Shown one piece after another: positions 45,700-54,620 of a DNA stretch of 64,000 bases. Position 1 is the stretch's first letter. The number at the start of each line of letters is the position of its first letter. This DNA is from CAZTZY01 sp964617765 (GTDB lineage Bacteria; Pseudomonadota; Gammaproteobacteria; Pseudomonadales; DT-91). The stretch is taken from the NCBI GenBank assembly GCA_964617765.1, contig CAZTZY010000004.1, positions 1 through 64,000 on the forward strand, written 5' to 3'. The notes beneath the pieces were generated by a model. The model was given only the letters and a program-made list of their open reading frames with translations. It ran no database searches and was not told the origin of the DNA. Position numbers and translations under genes: made by a program.

Positions 45700-45809
45700 A
45701 TTCAACCCAAATTAAGGTATAAAAAATCCTTTTTTTATTGTTTTTGAGTAAGGCATCTCTTTTGCTCTTCTGGGCCAAAATAAATATCTACAATTTAAGG
45801 TGAAAAGCT

Positions 45810-47276
45810 GTGGCTGATACTATCAAGCGTGACCGTCCGGATGACTATTTTTTAGATTGGAAACAACGGGAAGCATTGGCTGAAGGCTTGATTCCTCTGG
45901 TAGGCAAACTCTACAGAGAGAAAAATGTCAAAAGTTATATTTATGGGCACTCTTTATATAATGAGTCTGTGATTGATGTTATGCAGGCTCATCGCACGGT
46001 TCGCCAGGTTGAGCAAAATGAATTATCTGAATTTGAAACATTTCCTGTCGCAAAAGTATTGGCTGATCTGGATTTAGGCCCCGCGCATATCGATTTAGGG
46101 CGTTTGGCTGTTAATTATGAAAAGGATGCCAAACCAAAAGGTATTTCTGTTGAAGAATATGTAAAAAGCCAGGTCGCTGATTTGATTGGTAAGTCGGGTG
46201 GAAAATCCCACCCGCAAGATGTTGTACTTTATGGGTTTGGCCGTATTGGGCGGTTAATGGCGCGTCTATTGATTGAAAAAGCGGGTGGTGGAGATAATTT
46301 GCGCTTGCGCGCAATAGTTATCCGCCCCAGTGGTTCTGATAATGATCTTGAAAAACGTGCGAGTTTGTTGGGTCGTGATTCAGTGCACGGCAAGTTCCGT
46401 GGCACAATCCGTGTTGATCATGAGCGTCAATCATTTGTCGCAAATGGTAATGAAGTGAAAGTTATATATTCTTCAGCCCCTGATACGATTGATTACACTG
46501 CTTATGGTATTCATGATGCTATTATTGTTGATAATACCGGCAAATGGCGTGATGAGGCAGGCTTAAGCCTGCATTTGAAGGCCAAAGGCGTGAAAAAAGT
46601 ATTACTGACTGCACCTGGCAAGGGCAGCCTTAAAAATATTGTGTACGGCATTAACAATAATATTATTGAAGATAGTGACACCATCATTTCTGCGGCATCA
46701 TGTACAACCAATGCTATTGCGCCTCCTTTAAAAGCTATCGATGACAAGTTTTGCATCAAGTATGGCCATGTAGAGACGGTTCATGCTTATACCAATGACC
46801 AGAATTTGATTGATAACTATCATAAGGCTGATCGTCGTGGCCGAAGTGCTGCGATGAATATGGTTATTACCGAAACCGGGGCTGCCAAGGCTGTGGGTAA
46901 AGTCTTGCCACAATTTGCCGGCAAATTAACCGGTAATGCCATTCGCGTTCCGATTCCTAATGTCTCCATGGCAATTCTGAATTTGACCCTTGAAAGGGAA
47001 ACGTCGGTCGAGGAATTAAACGAATATATGCGCCAAACTGCGTTACATTCAGATTTGCGCAAGCAAATTGATTATTCCAATTCCCCTGAAGTGGTTTCTT
47101 CCGATTTCGTAGGTAGCCGCTCGGCCTGTATTTATGATGCAGTGGCAACGATTGTTAATGGCACTAACGTTGTTGTTTATCTTTGGTACGATAATGAATT
47201 TGGTTATTCGTGTCAGGTTCACCGCGTTCTGGAGCAGATGGCAGGAGTTAAATACGCGGTGTATCCTAAAAACTGA
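45810..47276 (+). CDS. Long-form glyceraldehyde-3-phosphate dehydrogenase
   Basis: This 488-aa protein is a GAPDH preceded by an extra N-terminal domain of about 136 residues. The NAD-binding start is VVLYGFGRIGRLMARLLIE and the active-site Cys is about residue 298, in SAASCTTNAIAPP, where canonical GAPDH has SNASCTTNC. HAYTNDQNLIDNYHKADRRGRSAA and YLWYDNEFGYS are also present. The enzyme interconverts glyceraldehyde 3-phosphate and 1,3-bisphosphoglycerate. This long form next to the nqr operon matches the arrangement in Pseudomonas (PA3001), from memory. The start is GTG, with AAGGTG about 9 nt upstream. The 105-bp gap to nqrA has no obvious terminator. It could serve gluconeogenesis rather than glycolysis. 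Confidence 0.93.
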   Translation: MADTIKRDRPDDYFLDWKQREALAEGLIPLVGKLYREKNVKSYIYGHSLYNESVIDVMQAHRTVRQVEQNELSEFETFPVAKVLADLDLGPAHIDLGRLAVNYEKDAKPKGISVEEYVKSQVADLIGKSGGKSHPQDVVLYGFGRIGRLMARLLIEKAGGGDNLRLRAIVIRPSGSDNDLEKRASLLGRDSVHGKFRGTIRVDHERQSFVANGNEVKVIYSSAPDTIDYTAYGIHDAIIVDNTGKWRDEAGLSLHLKAKGVKKVLLTAPGKGSLKNIVYGINNNIIEDSDTIISAASCTTNAIAPPLKAIDDKFCIKYGHVETVHAYTNDQNLIDNYHKADRRGRSAAMNMVITETGAAKAVGKVLPQFAGKLTGNAIRVPIPNVSMAILNLTLERETSVEELNEYMRQTALHSDLRKQIDYSNSPEVVSSDFVGSRSACIYDAVATIVNGTNVVVYLWYDNEFGYSCQVHRVLEQMAGVKYAVYPKN

Positions 47277-47381
47277 TAAGATAATTTCAGGTAACAGACA
47301 ATTCTTTAGGATATTTTTTGCATTCAGTCGGTTACATGAGTTACATGTTTTATTTTAAGAATATATAACCGGTAACATTGT

Positions 47382-48722
47382 ATGATCAGGATTAAAAGAG
47401 GTCTCGATTTGCCGATTGAGGGATTGCCTTCACTGACTATTGAAGACAGCGCCACACCTCGATCGGTGGCATTAATTGGATTTGACTATATTGGTCTTCG
47501 CCCAACGATGTTAGTTCAGGTTGGCGAAAGCGTGGCTAAAGGACAAGTGCTCTTTGAAGATAAACAAACGCCGGGTGTCAAATTCACTGCGCCGTGTGCC
47601 GGTGTTATCAGGGAAGTAAATCGTGGATCCCAAAGAGTCTTCCAATCTATCGTGATTGCTGTCGAAGGGAATGCAGAAATTACCTTTACAAAATATGATG
47701 CAGCATCTTTGGCAAGTTTAGATCGCCAGCTTGTTATCGATAATCTTGTGCAATCAGGTTTGTGGACAGCTTTGCGTACTCGACCCTACAGTAAAATTCC
47801 CTTAATAGATTCCGTGCCTTCATCAATATTTGTTAATGTCATGGATACTAATCCATTGGCATTTGATCCGATGCTGGTAGTAAGCAATCAGCAGCAAGAT
47901 TTTATTGCAGGGTTAGATGTTTTAAGTCGTTTAAGTAATACTTTGCATGTGTGTTATGCAGAAGGTGCATTGGTGCCAAAATCGCATGCCACTAATGTAA
48001 CCTATACAGGTTTTGCCGGTGTTCATCCCGCAGGTCTTGCAGGTACGCATATTCATTTTCTGGATCCGGTCAATGAAAAGAAATCAGTATGGTCAATTAA
48101 CTATCAGGATGTGATTGCAATAGGTAAGCTGTTTTTAACGGGTTCACTTGTATTGGATCGAATAATTTCTCTGGCAGGTCCATCAGTATTAAAACCAAGA
48201 TTGATTAAAACTCAATTTGGAGCAAATCTGGCTGATTTAACCAATGGTCAACTTAAAGATTGCGAAAACCGTATTGTTTCCGGTTCAGTGCTTTCCGGAA
48301 GAATGGCTTCTGGTGTGTTAGCTTATTTGGGTCGATACCATCTTCAGGTTTCTGTTCTTGAAGAAGGGCGGCATCGTGATTTTCTGGGTTGGATTTCGCC
48401 AGGAGCCAACCGTTTTTCCAATATGAATATTTATTTGTCAAAATTCATGCCATCGAAAAAATTTAGGTTTACCACCAATACTAATGGCTCTCCGCGAGCT
48501 ATTGTCCCTATTGGTACCTACGAAACAGTCATGCCGTTAGACATCCTGCCTACGCATTTATTACGTTCGTTAGTGGTTGGTGATATTGATACGGCGGTAA
48601 AGCTTGGTGCATTAGAGCTTGATGAAGAGGATCTGGCATTGTGTACTTATGTTTGTCCCGGCAAGTATGAATTTGGCCCAATATTGCGTGACAACTTAAC
48701 CCATATAGAGCAGGAGGGCTAA
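47382..48722 (+). CDS. nqrA: Na+-translocating NADH:quinone reductase subunit A
   Basis: This 446-aa protein matches NqrA, the cytoplasmic-side subunit of the Na+-pumping NADH:quinone oxidoreductase that takes part in quinone binding. It begins IRIKRGLDLPIEGLP and contains TGFAGVHPAGLAGTHIHFLDPV, and the Cys-containing C-terminal ALCTYVCPGKYEFGPILRDNL. It is the first gene of a complete nqrABCDEF-apbE-nqrM run with spacings of 0 to 27 bp. The nqrB gene follows directly. Confidence 0.96.
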   Translation: MIRIKRGLDLPIEGLPSLTIEDSATPRSVALIGFDYIGLRPTMLVQVGESVAKGQVLFEDKQTPGVKFTAPCAGVIREVNRGSQRVFQSIVIAVEGNAEITFTKYDAASLASLDRQLVIDNLVQSGLWTALRTRPYSKIPLIDSVPSSIFVNVMDTNPLAFDPMLVVSNQQQDFIAGLDVLSRLSNTLHVCYAEGALVPKSHATNVTYTGFAGVHPAGLAGTHIHFLDPVNEKKSVWSINYQDVIAIGKLFLTGSLVLDRIISLAGPSVLKPRLIKTQFGANLADLTNGQLKDCENRIVSGSVLSGRMASGVLAYLGRYHLQVSVLEEGRHRDFLGWISPGANRFSNMNIYLSKFMPSKKFRFTTNTNGSPRAIVPIGTYETVMPLDILPTHLLRSLVVGDIDTAVKLGALELDEEDLALCTYVCPGKYEFGPILRDNLTHIEQEG

Positions 48723-49931
48723 GTGAATATCATTCGTCAATTTTTTGATCGCATCGAGCCGCATTTTCAAAAAGGCGGTAAGCTGGAAAAATATTTCGCT
48801 ATTTATGAAGTATTCGATACTTTCTTTTATTCGCCAAATACCGTTACTTATAGCGCATCGCATGTCCGTGACGGTATTGATCTAAAGCGGGTAATGATTA
48901 CCGTTTGGCTTGCTACCTTTCCTGTTATGTTTTACGGCATGTATAACGTCGGTTATCAGGCAAATACAGCTATGGCTAACATGGGTATTGCCGCTATAAC
49001 AGATTGGCATGGATGTTTTATTGAGATTTTTGCAGGTTATGATGCGGGAAGTATTTGGGATTGTTTCTGGCATGGTGCGGTGTATTTTCTGCCTATTTAT
49101 ATAGTCACATTTGTCGTAGGTATTGCCTGGGAAATTTTATTTGCCATTATCCGTGGCCATGAAGTCAACGAAGGTTTCTTTGTGACCTCAGTTTTATTTG
49201 CCTTGATACTTCCTCCTGATATTCCTTTGTGGCAAGTGGCGTTAGGTATAAGTTTTGGCGTGGTAATTGCGAAAGAGGTTTTTGGTGGCACCGGCAAGAA
49301 CTTTCTTAACCCTGCATTGGCTGGCAGGGCATTCCTGTTTTTTGCTTATCCTGCACAAATATCCGGTGATGCTGTCTGGACGGCTGTTGATGGTTTTAGC
49401 GGGGCAACTGCACTTAGTCTAGCGGCGGCAGGCGGTGTTCAGGAGATTACCAATAATTCTATTACCTGGATGGATGCATTTTTAGGTAATATTCAAGGTA
49501 GCATTGGTGAAACATCAACATTGGCGATCTTGTTAGGTGCCGTTATCCTCCTTTGGACAAAAATAGCATCGTGGCGAATTATGGCGGGTGTAATGCTGGG
49601 TATGGTGGCAACAACATTACTGTTTAATGTGATAGGTTCAGATACTAATCCTATGTTCGCAATGCCATTCTGGTGGCATATGGTTTTAGGCGGATTTGCT
49701 TTTGGAACAGTATTCATGGCAACCGATCCGGTATCTGCAGCCATGACTAATACAGGGAAATGGTATTTTGGTGCCTTGATAGGGTTTATGGTGATTTTGA
49801 TTCGGGTAATGAACCCGGCGTTTCCGGAAGGCATGATGTTGGCGATACTGTTTGCAAACCTGTTTGCCCCTACGATTGACCATTTTGTGGTTAAGGCTAA
49901 TATCAATCGGAGGTTGGCACGTAATGCTTAG
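48723..49931 (+). CDS. nqrB: Na+-translocating NADH:quinone reductase subunit B
   Basis: This 402-aa membrane subunit has about ten helices. The covalent FMN site SGATALSL (Thr-phosphate-linked) is in DGFSGATALSLAA. The cytoplasmic N-terminal helix carries KGGKLEKYFAIYEVFDTFFYSP, and GGTGKNFLNPALAGRAFLFF is also typical. It forms the core of the Na+ channel together with NqrD and NqrE. It begins immediately after the nqrA stop with GTG (ggctaaGTG), or possibly coupled to it. Confidence 0.96.
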   Translation: MNIIRQFFDRIEPHFQKGGKLEKYFAIYEVFDTFFYSPNTVTYSASHVRDGIDLKRVMITVWLATFPVMFYGMYNVGYQANTAMANMGIAAITDWHGCFIEIFAGYDAGSIWDCFWHGAVYFLPIYIVTFVVGIAWEILFAIIRGHEVNEGFFVTSVLFALILPPDIPLWQVALGISFGVVIAKEVFGGTGKNFLNPALAGRAFLFFAYPAQISGDAVWTAVDGFSGATALSLAAAGGVQEITNNSITWMDAFLGNIQGSIGETSTLAILLGAVILLWTKIASWRIMAGVMLGMVATTLLFNVIGSDTNPMFAMPFWWHMVLGGFAFGTVFMATDPVSAAMTNTGKWYFGALIGFMVILIRVMNPAFPEGMMLAILFANLFAPTIDHFVVKANINRRLARNA

Positions 49932-50709
49932 TAAAGAGGCTATTAAAACATTATTGGTTGCTTTGGTTCTCTGTCTTGTTTGCTCTGTCCTGGTTTCAAC
50001 ATTTGCAGTTTCATTGAAACCGGTACAAACTAAAAATAAGTTGTTAGACAGGAATAAGAATATTTTGGCAGCTGCCGGCCTTTATGAGGAAGGCAAATAT
50101 ACTGATCAGCAGATTGATACAATGTTCAGTAATTTTATTGTGAAGCTGGTGAATCTGGAAACCGGAAAATACGCCACAGCAGAAGAAATGAATGCAGACG
50201 GCATTAATCCTGAAAGTTACGAGCAAAGGGTTGCAGCAAAAAATCCAAAAATTTCTAAATCATTGTCGGGCGATGATCCAGCAGGAATTATTCGTCAGGA
50301 AAAATATGCCAAGGTGTATTTGTTAGAGAAAGATGGCTCTCTGGATTTAATCGTACTGCCGGTTCATGGTTATGGCTTGTGGGGTACTTTGTATGGCTTT
50401 TTAGCTTTGTCTGGTGATGTCAATACTGTAAAAGGTTTAGGGTTTTATGAGCATAAGGAAACGCCAGGCTTGGGTGCTCTCGTCGATAGCTCAAAATGGA
50501 AAGCATTATGGCCAGGCAAGACCGCTTATACAGAGGATGGCAAGGTCAACTTAAAAGTTATTAAAGGCAGGGCTACTCATGATAATGAAATTGATGGTTT
50601 AAGTGGTGCTTCATTAACAACAAGAGGTGTCGATAACCTGATTCATTTCTGGCTTGGTGAAAGAGGCTTTGCGCCATTTTTAAAAAATCTGAAATCCGGT
50701 GAGGCATAA
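49924..50709 (+). CDS. nqrC: Na+-translocating NADH:quinone reductase subunit C
   Basis: This 261-aa protein has one N-terminal transmembrane helix (TLLVALVLCLVCSVLVSTFAV) and a periplasmic domain with the covalent FMN site DGLSGASLTTRGVDN, in which the acceptor Thr follows SGASL. ApbE, encoded downstream, attaches FMN to this Thr and to NqrB. The ATG at 49924 overlaps nqrB by 8 bp and has GGAGG about 9 nt upstream. Confidence 0.96.
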   Translation: MLSKEAIKTLLVALVLCLVCSVLVSTFAVSLKPVQTKNKLLDRNKNILAAAGLYEEGKYTDQQIDTMFSNFIVKLVNLETGKYATAEEMNADGINPESYEQRVAAKNPKISKSLSGDDPAGIIRQEKYAKVYLLEKDGSLDLIVLPVHGYGLWGTLYGFLALSGDVNTVKGLGFYEHKETPGLGALVDSSKWKALWPGKTAYTEDGKVNLKVIKGRATHDNEIDGLSGASLTTRGVDNLIHFWLGERGFAPFLKNLKSGEA

Positions 50710-50714
50710 ATATT

Positions 50715-51383
50715 ATGGCTACTGAAACAATGAAGACGATTTTAGTAGAACCTATTGTTGCAAAAAATCCGATCACCTTGCAGGTTCTGGGTATATGTTC
50801 ATCGCTGGCGGTAACATCAAGCCTGAACACTGCACTGGTAATGGGTATCGCCTTGACAGTGGTAACAGCTTTTTCCAGTTATTTTATTGCCTTAATTCGT
50901 AACTTCATTCCCAGTAGTATTCGAATCATAGTGCAAATGATTATTATTGCTTCTCTCGTTATTGTGGTTGATCAGATTCTTCAGGCTTATGCCTATAGTA
51001 TCAGTAAATCGTTGTCGGTATTTGTTGGGCTCATCATTACTAACTGTATTGTTATGGGGCGAGCAGAAGGTTATGCCATGTCTAATGGTGCAGTGAAGAG
51101 TTTTATTGATGGTATCGGTAATGGTTTGGGTTACACGCTGATTTTATTGCTGGTCGGTACTTTCCGAGAGTTTTTGGGCAGTGGTTCCTTGTTTGGATTT
51201 TCAATTATCCCCCTTGTGCAGGATGGTGGTTGGTATCAGGCTAATGGCTTGTTGCTTTTGCCCCCGAGTGCATTTTTTATTATTGCGATGCTGATCTGGC
51301 TGGTGCGTACATGGAAGCCGGAGCAGCAAGAAAAATCTGAATTTAAAATAGCGCAGCATACAAAAGCGATGGGAGCACATTAA
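50715..51383 (+). CDS. nqrD: Na+-translocating NADH:quinone reductase subunit D
   Basis: This 222-aa protein has six transmembrane helices. The NqrD/NqrE signature is VGLIITNCIVMGRAEGYAMSNGAVKSF, shown here as LIITNCIVMGRAEGYAMSN; a Cys from it and one from the other half-helix (LGICSSLAVTSSL) coordinate the intramembrane iron centre with NqrE. It is followed by nqrE with a one-base overlap. Confidence 0.96.
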   Translation: MATETMKTILVEPIVAKNPITLQVLGICSSLAVTSSLNTALVMGIALTVVTAFSSYFIALIRNFIPSSIRIIVQMIIIASLVIVVDQILQAYAYSISKSLSVFVGLIITNCIVMGRAEGYAMSNGAVKSFIDGIGNGLGYTLILLLVGTFREFLGSGSLFGFSIIPLVQDGGWYQANGLLLLPPSAFFIIAMLIWLVRTWKPEQQEKSEFKIAQHTKAMGAH

Positions 51384-51991
51384 TGGAGCATTTTATCAGT
51401 TTATTTATACGCTCTGTTTTTATTGAGAATATGGCTCTCTCATTCTTTTTGGGTATGTGTACGTTTATTGCGGTATCCAAAAAGATAGAAACTGCGATAG
51501 GTTTAGGTATATCTGTTACTTTTGTGCAGGCTATAACAGTGCCCGCTAACAATTTGGTATATCAGTATCTATTGAAAGATGGCGCTTTGGCATGGGCGGG
51601 TTATCCTGATCTGGATTTAAGTTTTCTGGGTTTTTTAAGCTATATCGGAGTTGTTGCAGCTATAGTGCAAATTCTCGAAATGTTCATGGATAAATTTGTG
51701 CCGTCGCTCTATAACGCTTTAGGTATATATCTCCCTTTGATTACTGTTAATTGTGCAATTCTTGGGGGAGCACTGTTAATGGTAGAGCGTGACTATAATT
51801 TTTCGGAAAGTGTTATTTATGGAATTGGTTCGGGCTTTGGCTGGGCTTTGGCTATTGCGGCAATGGCCGGCATAAGGGAAAAGCTGAAATACAGTGATGT
51901 GCCAAAAGCGTTACAAGGCCTGGGTATTGGTTTTGTCACTACAGGCTTGATGGCGCTTGGTTTTATGTCTTTTGGTGGCATGTCTATATAA
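51383..51991 (+). CDS. nqrE: Na+-translocating NADH:quinone reductase subunit E
   Basis: This 202-aa homologue of NqrD has inverted topology. It contains FFLGMCTFIAVSKKIETAIGLG and LPLITVNCAILGGALLMVERD, whose Cys residues form the intramembrane iron-sulfur site with those of NqrD. The start codon overlaps the nqrD stop by one base. Confidence 0.96.
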   Translation: MEHFISLFIRSVFIENMALSFFLGMCTFIAVSKKIETAIGLGISVTFVQAITVPANNLVYQYLLKDGALAWAGYPDLDLSFLGFLSYIGVVAAIVQILEMFMDKFVPSLYNALGIYLPLITVNCAILGGALLMVERDYNFSESVIYGIGSGFGWALAIAAMAGIREKLKYSDVPKALQGLGIGFVTTGLMALGFMSFGGMSI

Positions 51992-52018
51992 CCATTTCGT
52001 ACAGGTGTAAAAAAATAT

Positions 52019-53254
52019 ATGATTGATACAGGTACAATTATCAGCGGTGTTTCAATGTTTACCGCTATTATAATGGGATTGGTAGTCATTATTCTGGTTG
52101 CCCGTTCGCGACTGGTAAGTAGCGGTAATGTGACTATTGAAATAAACAATGATCCAGAAAAAGCCATTGTTGTTCCTGCGGGCGGGAAATTATTACAAAC
52201 GTTGGCTAGCAAAGGCATATTTTTATCTTCTGCCTGTGGTGGCGGTGGTACATGCGCGCAATGTAAATGTCATGTCATTGATGGTGGCGGTTCGATTTTG
52301 GCAACGGAAGAAGGACATTTTACTAAAGGACAAATTCGTGATCATATGCGCCTGGCATGCCAGGTGGCTGTTAAGCAAAATATGAAAATCGAAGTAGAAC
52401 CTGAATTTTTTGGTGTAAAACAATGGATAACAAGCGTTAGATCAAATAACAATGTTGCTACTTTTATTAAAGAATTAGTGTTGGAGATTCCTGAAGGCCA
52501 AAGCGTTGATTTTCGTGCTGGTGGCTATGTGCAGTTAGAATGTCCTCCGCACAGCGTTGAATATAAAAATTTTGATATTCCTGTAGAGTATCGCGCTGAT
52601 TGGGAAAAATTTGGTTTTTTCAATTATGTTTCGAAGGTTGATGAAGCGACTATTCGTGCCTATTCAATGGCAAACTATCCCGATGAAAAAGGTTTAATCA
52701 AATTCAATATCCGTATTGCTACTCCGCCACCGGGCAGCAAGGATATACCTCCTGGAATCATGTCTTCCTGGGTATTCGGTCTGAGACCGGGCGACAAGGT
52801 GAAGGTGTCAGGTCCGTTTGGGGAGTTTTTTGCCAAAGATACTGATGCGGAAATGGTGTTCATTGGTGGTGGTGCTGGTATGGCGCCGATGCGTTCGCAT
52901 ATTTTTGACCAGTTAAAGCGTTTGCAGTCCAAGCGCAAGATTACTTTCTGGTATGGTGCCCGTAGCAGGCGCGAGATGTTCTACTATGATGAATATGATG
53001 CATTAGCCAAGGAGTTTAATAATTTCACATGGCATGCTGCATTGTCTGATCCAATGCCCGAAGATAACTGGACTGGTTATACTGGTTTCATACATAACGT
53101 CGTTTATGAAAATCAACTTAAGAATCATCCGGCTCCAGAAGATTGTGAGTTCTATATGTGTGGGCCGCCAATGATGAATAAATCTGTCATTGCCATGTTG
53201 AAAGATCTGGGTGTGGCGGATGAAAATATCATGCTTGATGATTTTGGCGGATAG
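52019..53254 (+). CDS. nqrF: Na+-translocating NADH:quinone reductase subunit F
   Basis: This 411-aa NADH-oxidising subunit has an N-terminal transmembrane helix, then a plant-type 2Fe-2S ferredoxin domain (SACGGGGTCAQCKCHV and later LACQ). A ferredoxin-NADP reductase-like FAD domain (RAYSMANYP) and an NADH-binding site (FIGGGAGMAPMRSHIFDQL) follow. It ends DFGG, the usual NqrF C-terminus. Electrons enter here from NADH. The apbE gene begins at the next base. Confidence 0.97.
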   Translation: MIDTGTIISGVSMFTAIIMGLVVIILVARSRLVSSGNVTIEINNDPEKAIVVPAGGKLLQTLASKGIFLSSACGGGGTCAQCKCHVIDGGGSILATEEGHFTKGQIRDHMRLACQVAVKQNMKIEVEPEFFGVKQWITSVRSNNNVATFIKELVLEIPEGQSVDFRAGGYVQLECPPHSVEYKNFDIPVEYRADWEKFGFFNYVSKVDEATIRAYSMANYPDEKGLIKFNIRIATPPPGSKDIPPGIMSSWVFGLRPGDKVKVSGPFGEFFAKDTDAEMVFIGGGAGMAPMRSHIFDQLKRLQSKRKITFWYGARSRREMFYYDEYDALAKEFNNFTWHAALSDPMPEDNWTGYTGFIHNVVYENQLKNHPAPEDCEFYMCGPPMMNKSVIAMLKDLGVADENIMLDDFGG

Positions 53255-54307
53255 ATGACGGGTTTAAATAAGCTGTCATTTGTCAGGTATCTAAGGGCGA
53301 GTCTGGTATTCCAGTTCTCGCTTTTGTTTTTGTGGGGCTGTGATTCTCGCCAATACGAAATTTTTCAAGGGCCAACCCAGGGTACGCAATATCATATTAC
53401 TGCCCAATTACCCCGAAATATTACCCATGAAAAAGTTCAGGAAGAAATTGATAAAATCCTGAAGGATGTTGATATCAGCTTATCGACTTATCGTGAAGAT
53501 TCAGAGATCAGTCGCTTCAATAAAATGCCTATTGGTTCCAGAGTGAAAGTGAGTCAAGAGTTTATTGATGTGTTGAATGTTTCTCGTGAGGTTTTTGAGC
53601 AATCATCGGGTGCATTTAATCCCAGTGTTAATGATCTTGTGCAATTATGGGGATTTGGGAAAAAATTATCGACTGGGCAAAAAGCGGTAATTCCTGATGG
53701 AAAAGCTATAGCTGATGCAAAATACACGATGAATTTTGAAGCGGTTATCATCAAGGGTCGCGAAATTCAAAAAACGTTACCGGTAAAGCTCGATTTTAAT
53801 GGAGTGGCTCAAGGTTATACTGTGGATCTGCTGGGAAAGGTTCTGCAAACGCTTGGCGTTGAAAATTATATGGTAGAGGTTGGTGGAGAGGTGGCAACCA
53901 AGGGCTTAAGTCCTAGAGGCAATGACTGGCGCATTGGGGTTGAAATGCCAGACAATTTAAATGTACAGGCGGATCATCAGGTATTTGCGGCATTGTCCTT
54001 AAGCAATGCCAATTTGGCGACATCAGGTGATTACAGGGATTATTATGAGATTAATGGAAAACGTTATTCGCATACTATTGATCCTCAGAGCGGTAAGCCG
54101 ATAAACCACAAGTTGGCTTCTGTTACGGTCATCACAAAATCTACCGGTCATGCCGATGCCTGGGCTACGGCATTTATGGTGTTGGGAGAAACTGCGGGAT
54201 TTGAACTGGCTGAAAAACTGACAATGCCTGCATATTTCATTTATCGAATTAATGGCAAGTTTGATGTAAAAATGACCAGGGCGATGCACCCCTATATTGA
54301 GAAGTGA
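53255..54307 (+). CDS. apbE: FAD:protein FMN transferase (flavin insertion for NQR)
   Basis: This 350-aa lipoprotein has a signal sequence ending in the lipobox LWGC, about residue 25. It contains the ApbE signatures GTQYHITAQLP, ISLSTYREDSEISRFN, DFNGVAQGYTVDLLG and NYMVEVGGEVATKG. It transfers FMN from FAD to Thr residues of NqrB and NqrC in the periplasm. Its position directly after nqrF fits this role. Confidence 0.95.
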   Translation: MTGLNKLSFVRYLRASLVFQFSLLFLWGCDSRQYEIFQGPTQGTQYHITAQLPRNITHEKVQEEIDKILKDVDISLSTYREDSEISRFNKMPIGSRVKVSQEFIDVLNVSREVFEQSSGAFNPSVNDLVQLWGFGKKLSTGQKAVIPDGKAIADAKYTMNFEAVIIKGREIQKTLPVKLDFNGVAQGYTVDLLGKVLQTLGVENYMVEVGGEVATKGLSPRGNDWRIGVEMPDNLNVQADHQVFAALSLSNANLATSGDYRDYYEINGKRYSHTIDPQSGKPINHKLASVTVITKSTGHADAWATAFMVLGETAGFELAEKLTMPAYFIYRINGKFDVKMTRAMHPYIEK

Positions 54308-54311
54308 AATA

Positions 54312-54539
54312 ATGGAAGTGATCTTTGCATTTGTTTTTTTCGTACTTTTTTTTCTTGGTATGTCGGTGAGTTTATTAGTAAAAGGCAAACCTATCAAAGG
54401 TTCTTGCGGCGGTGTGGCGGCTTTAATGGGAAATGAAAGCTGTGAGATTTGTGGTGGTAATCCTGATAAGTGTGAAGAAGTTCAGCAGGAAAAAAGCAGT
54501 AAAAATCTTGCATATAATGCTGCGGTAAAGAAAAAATAA
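54312..54539 (+). CDS. nqrM: NqrM, maturation factor of Na+-NQR
   Basis: This 75-aa protein has one N-terminal transmembrane helix and a Cys-rich segment SCGGVAALMGNESCEICGG ending with a fourth Cys in NPDKCEE. These four Cys are the hallmark of NqrM (DUF539), which is required to load the intramembrane iron site of NqrD/NqrE. The ATG at 54312 begins 4 bp after the apbE stop codon. Confidence 0.93.
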   Translation: MEVIFAFVFFVLFFLGMSVSLLVKGKPIKGSCGGVAALMGNESCEICGGNPDKCEEVQQEKSSKNLAYNAAVKKK

Positions 54540-54620
54540 TTTCCCCTATCTCGAAATATAGTAATTAACGAAAACAATAATTGGCATGAGCCAGATTTTA
54601 ATAAACAGTATAGTTGCCCT

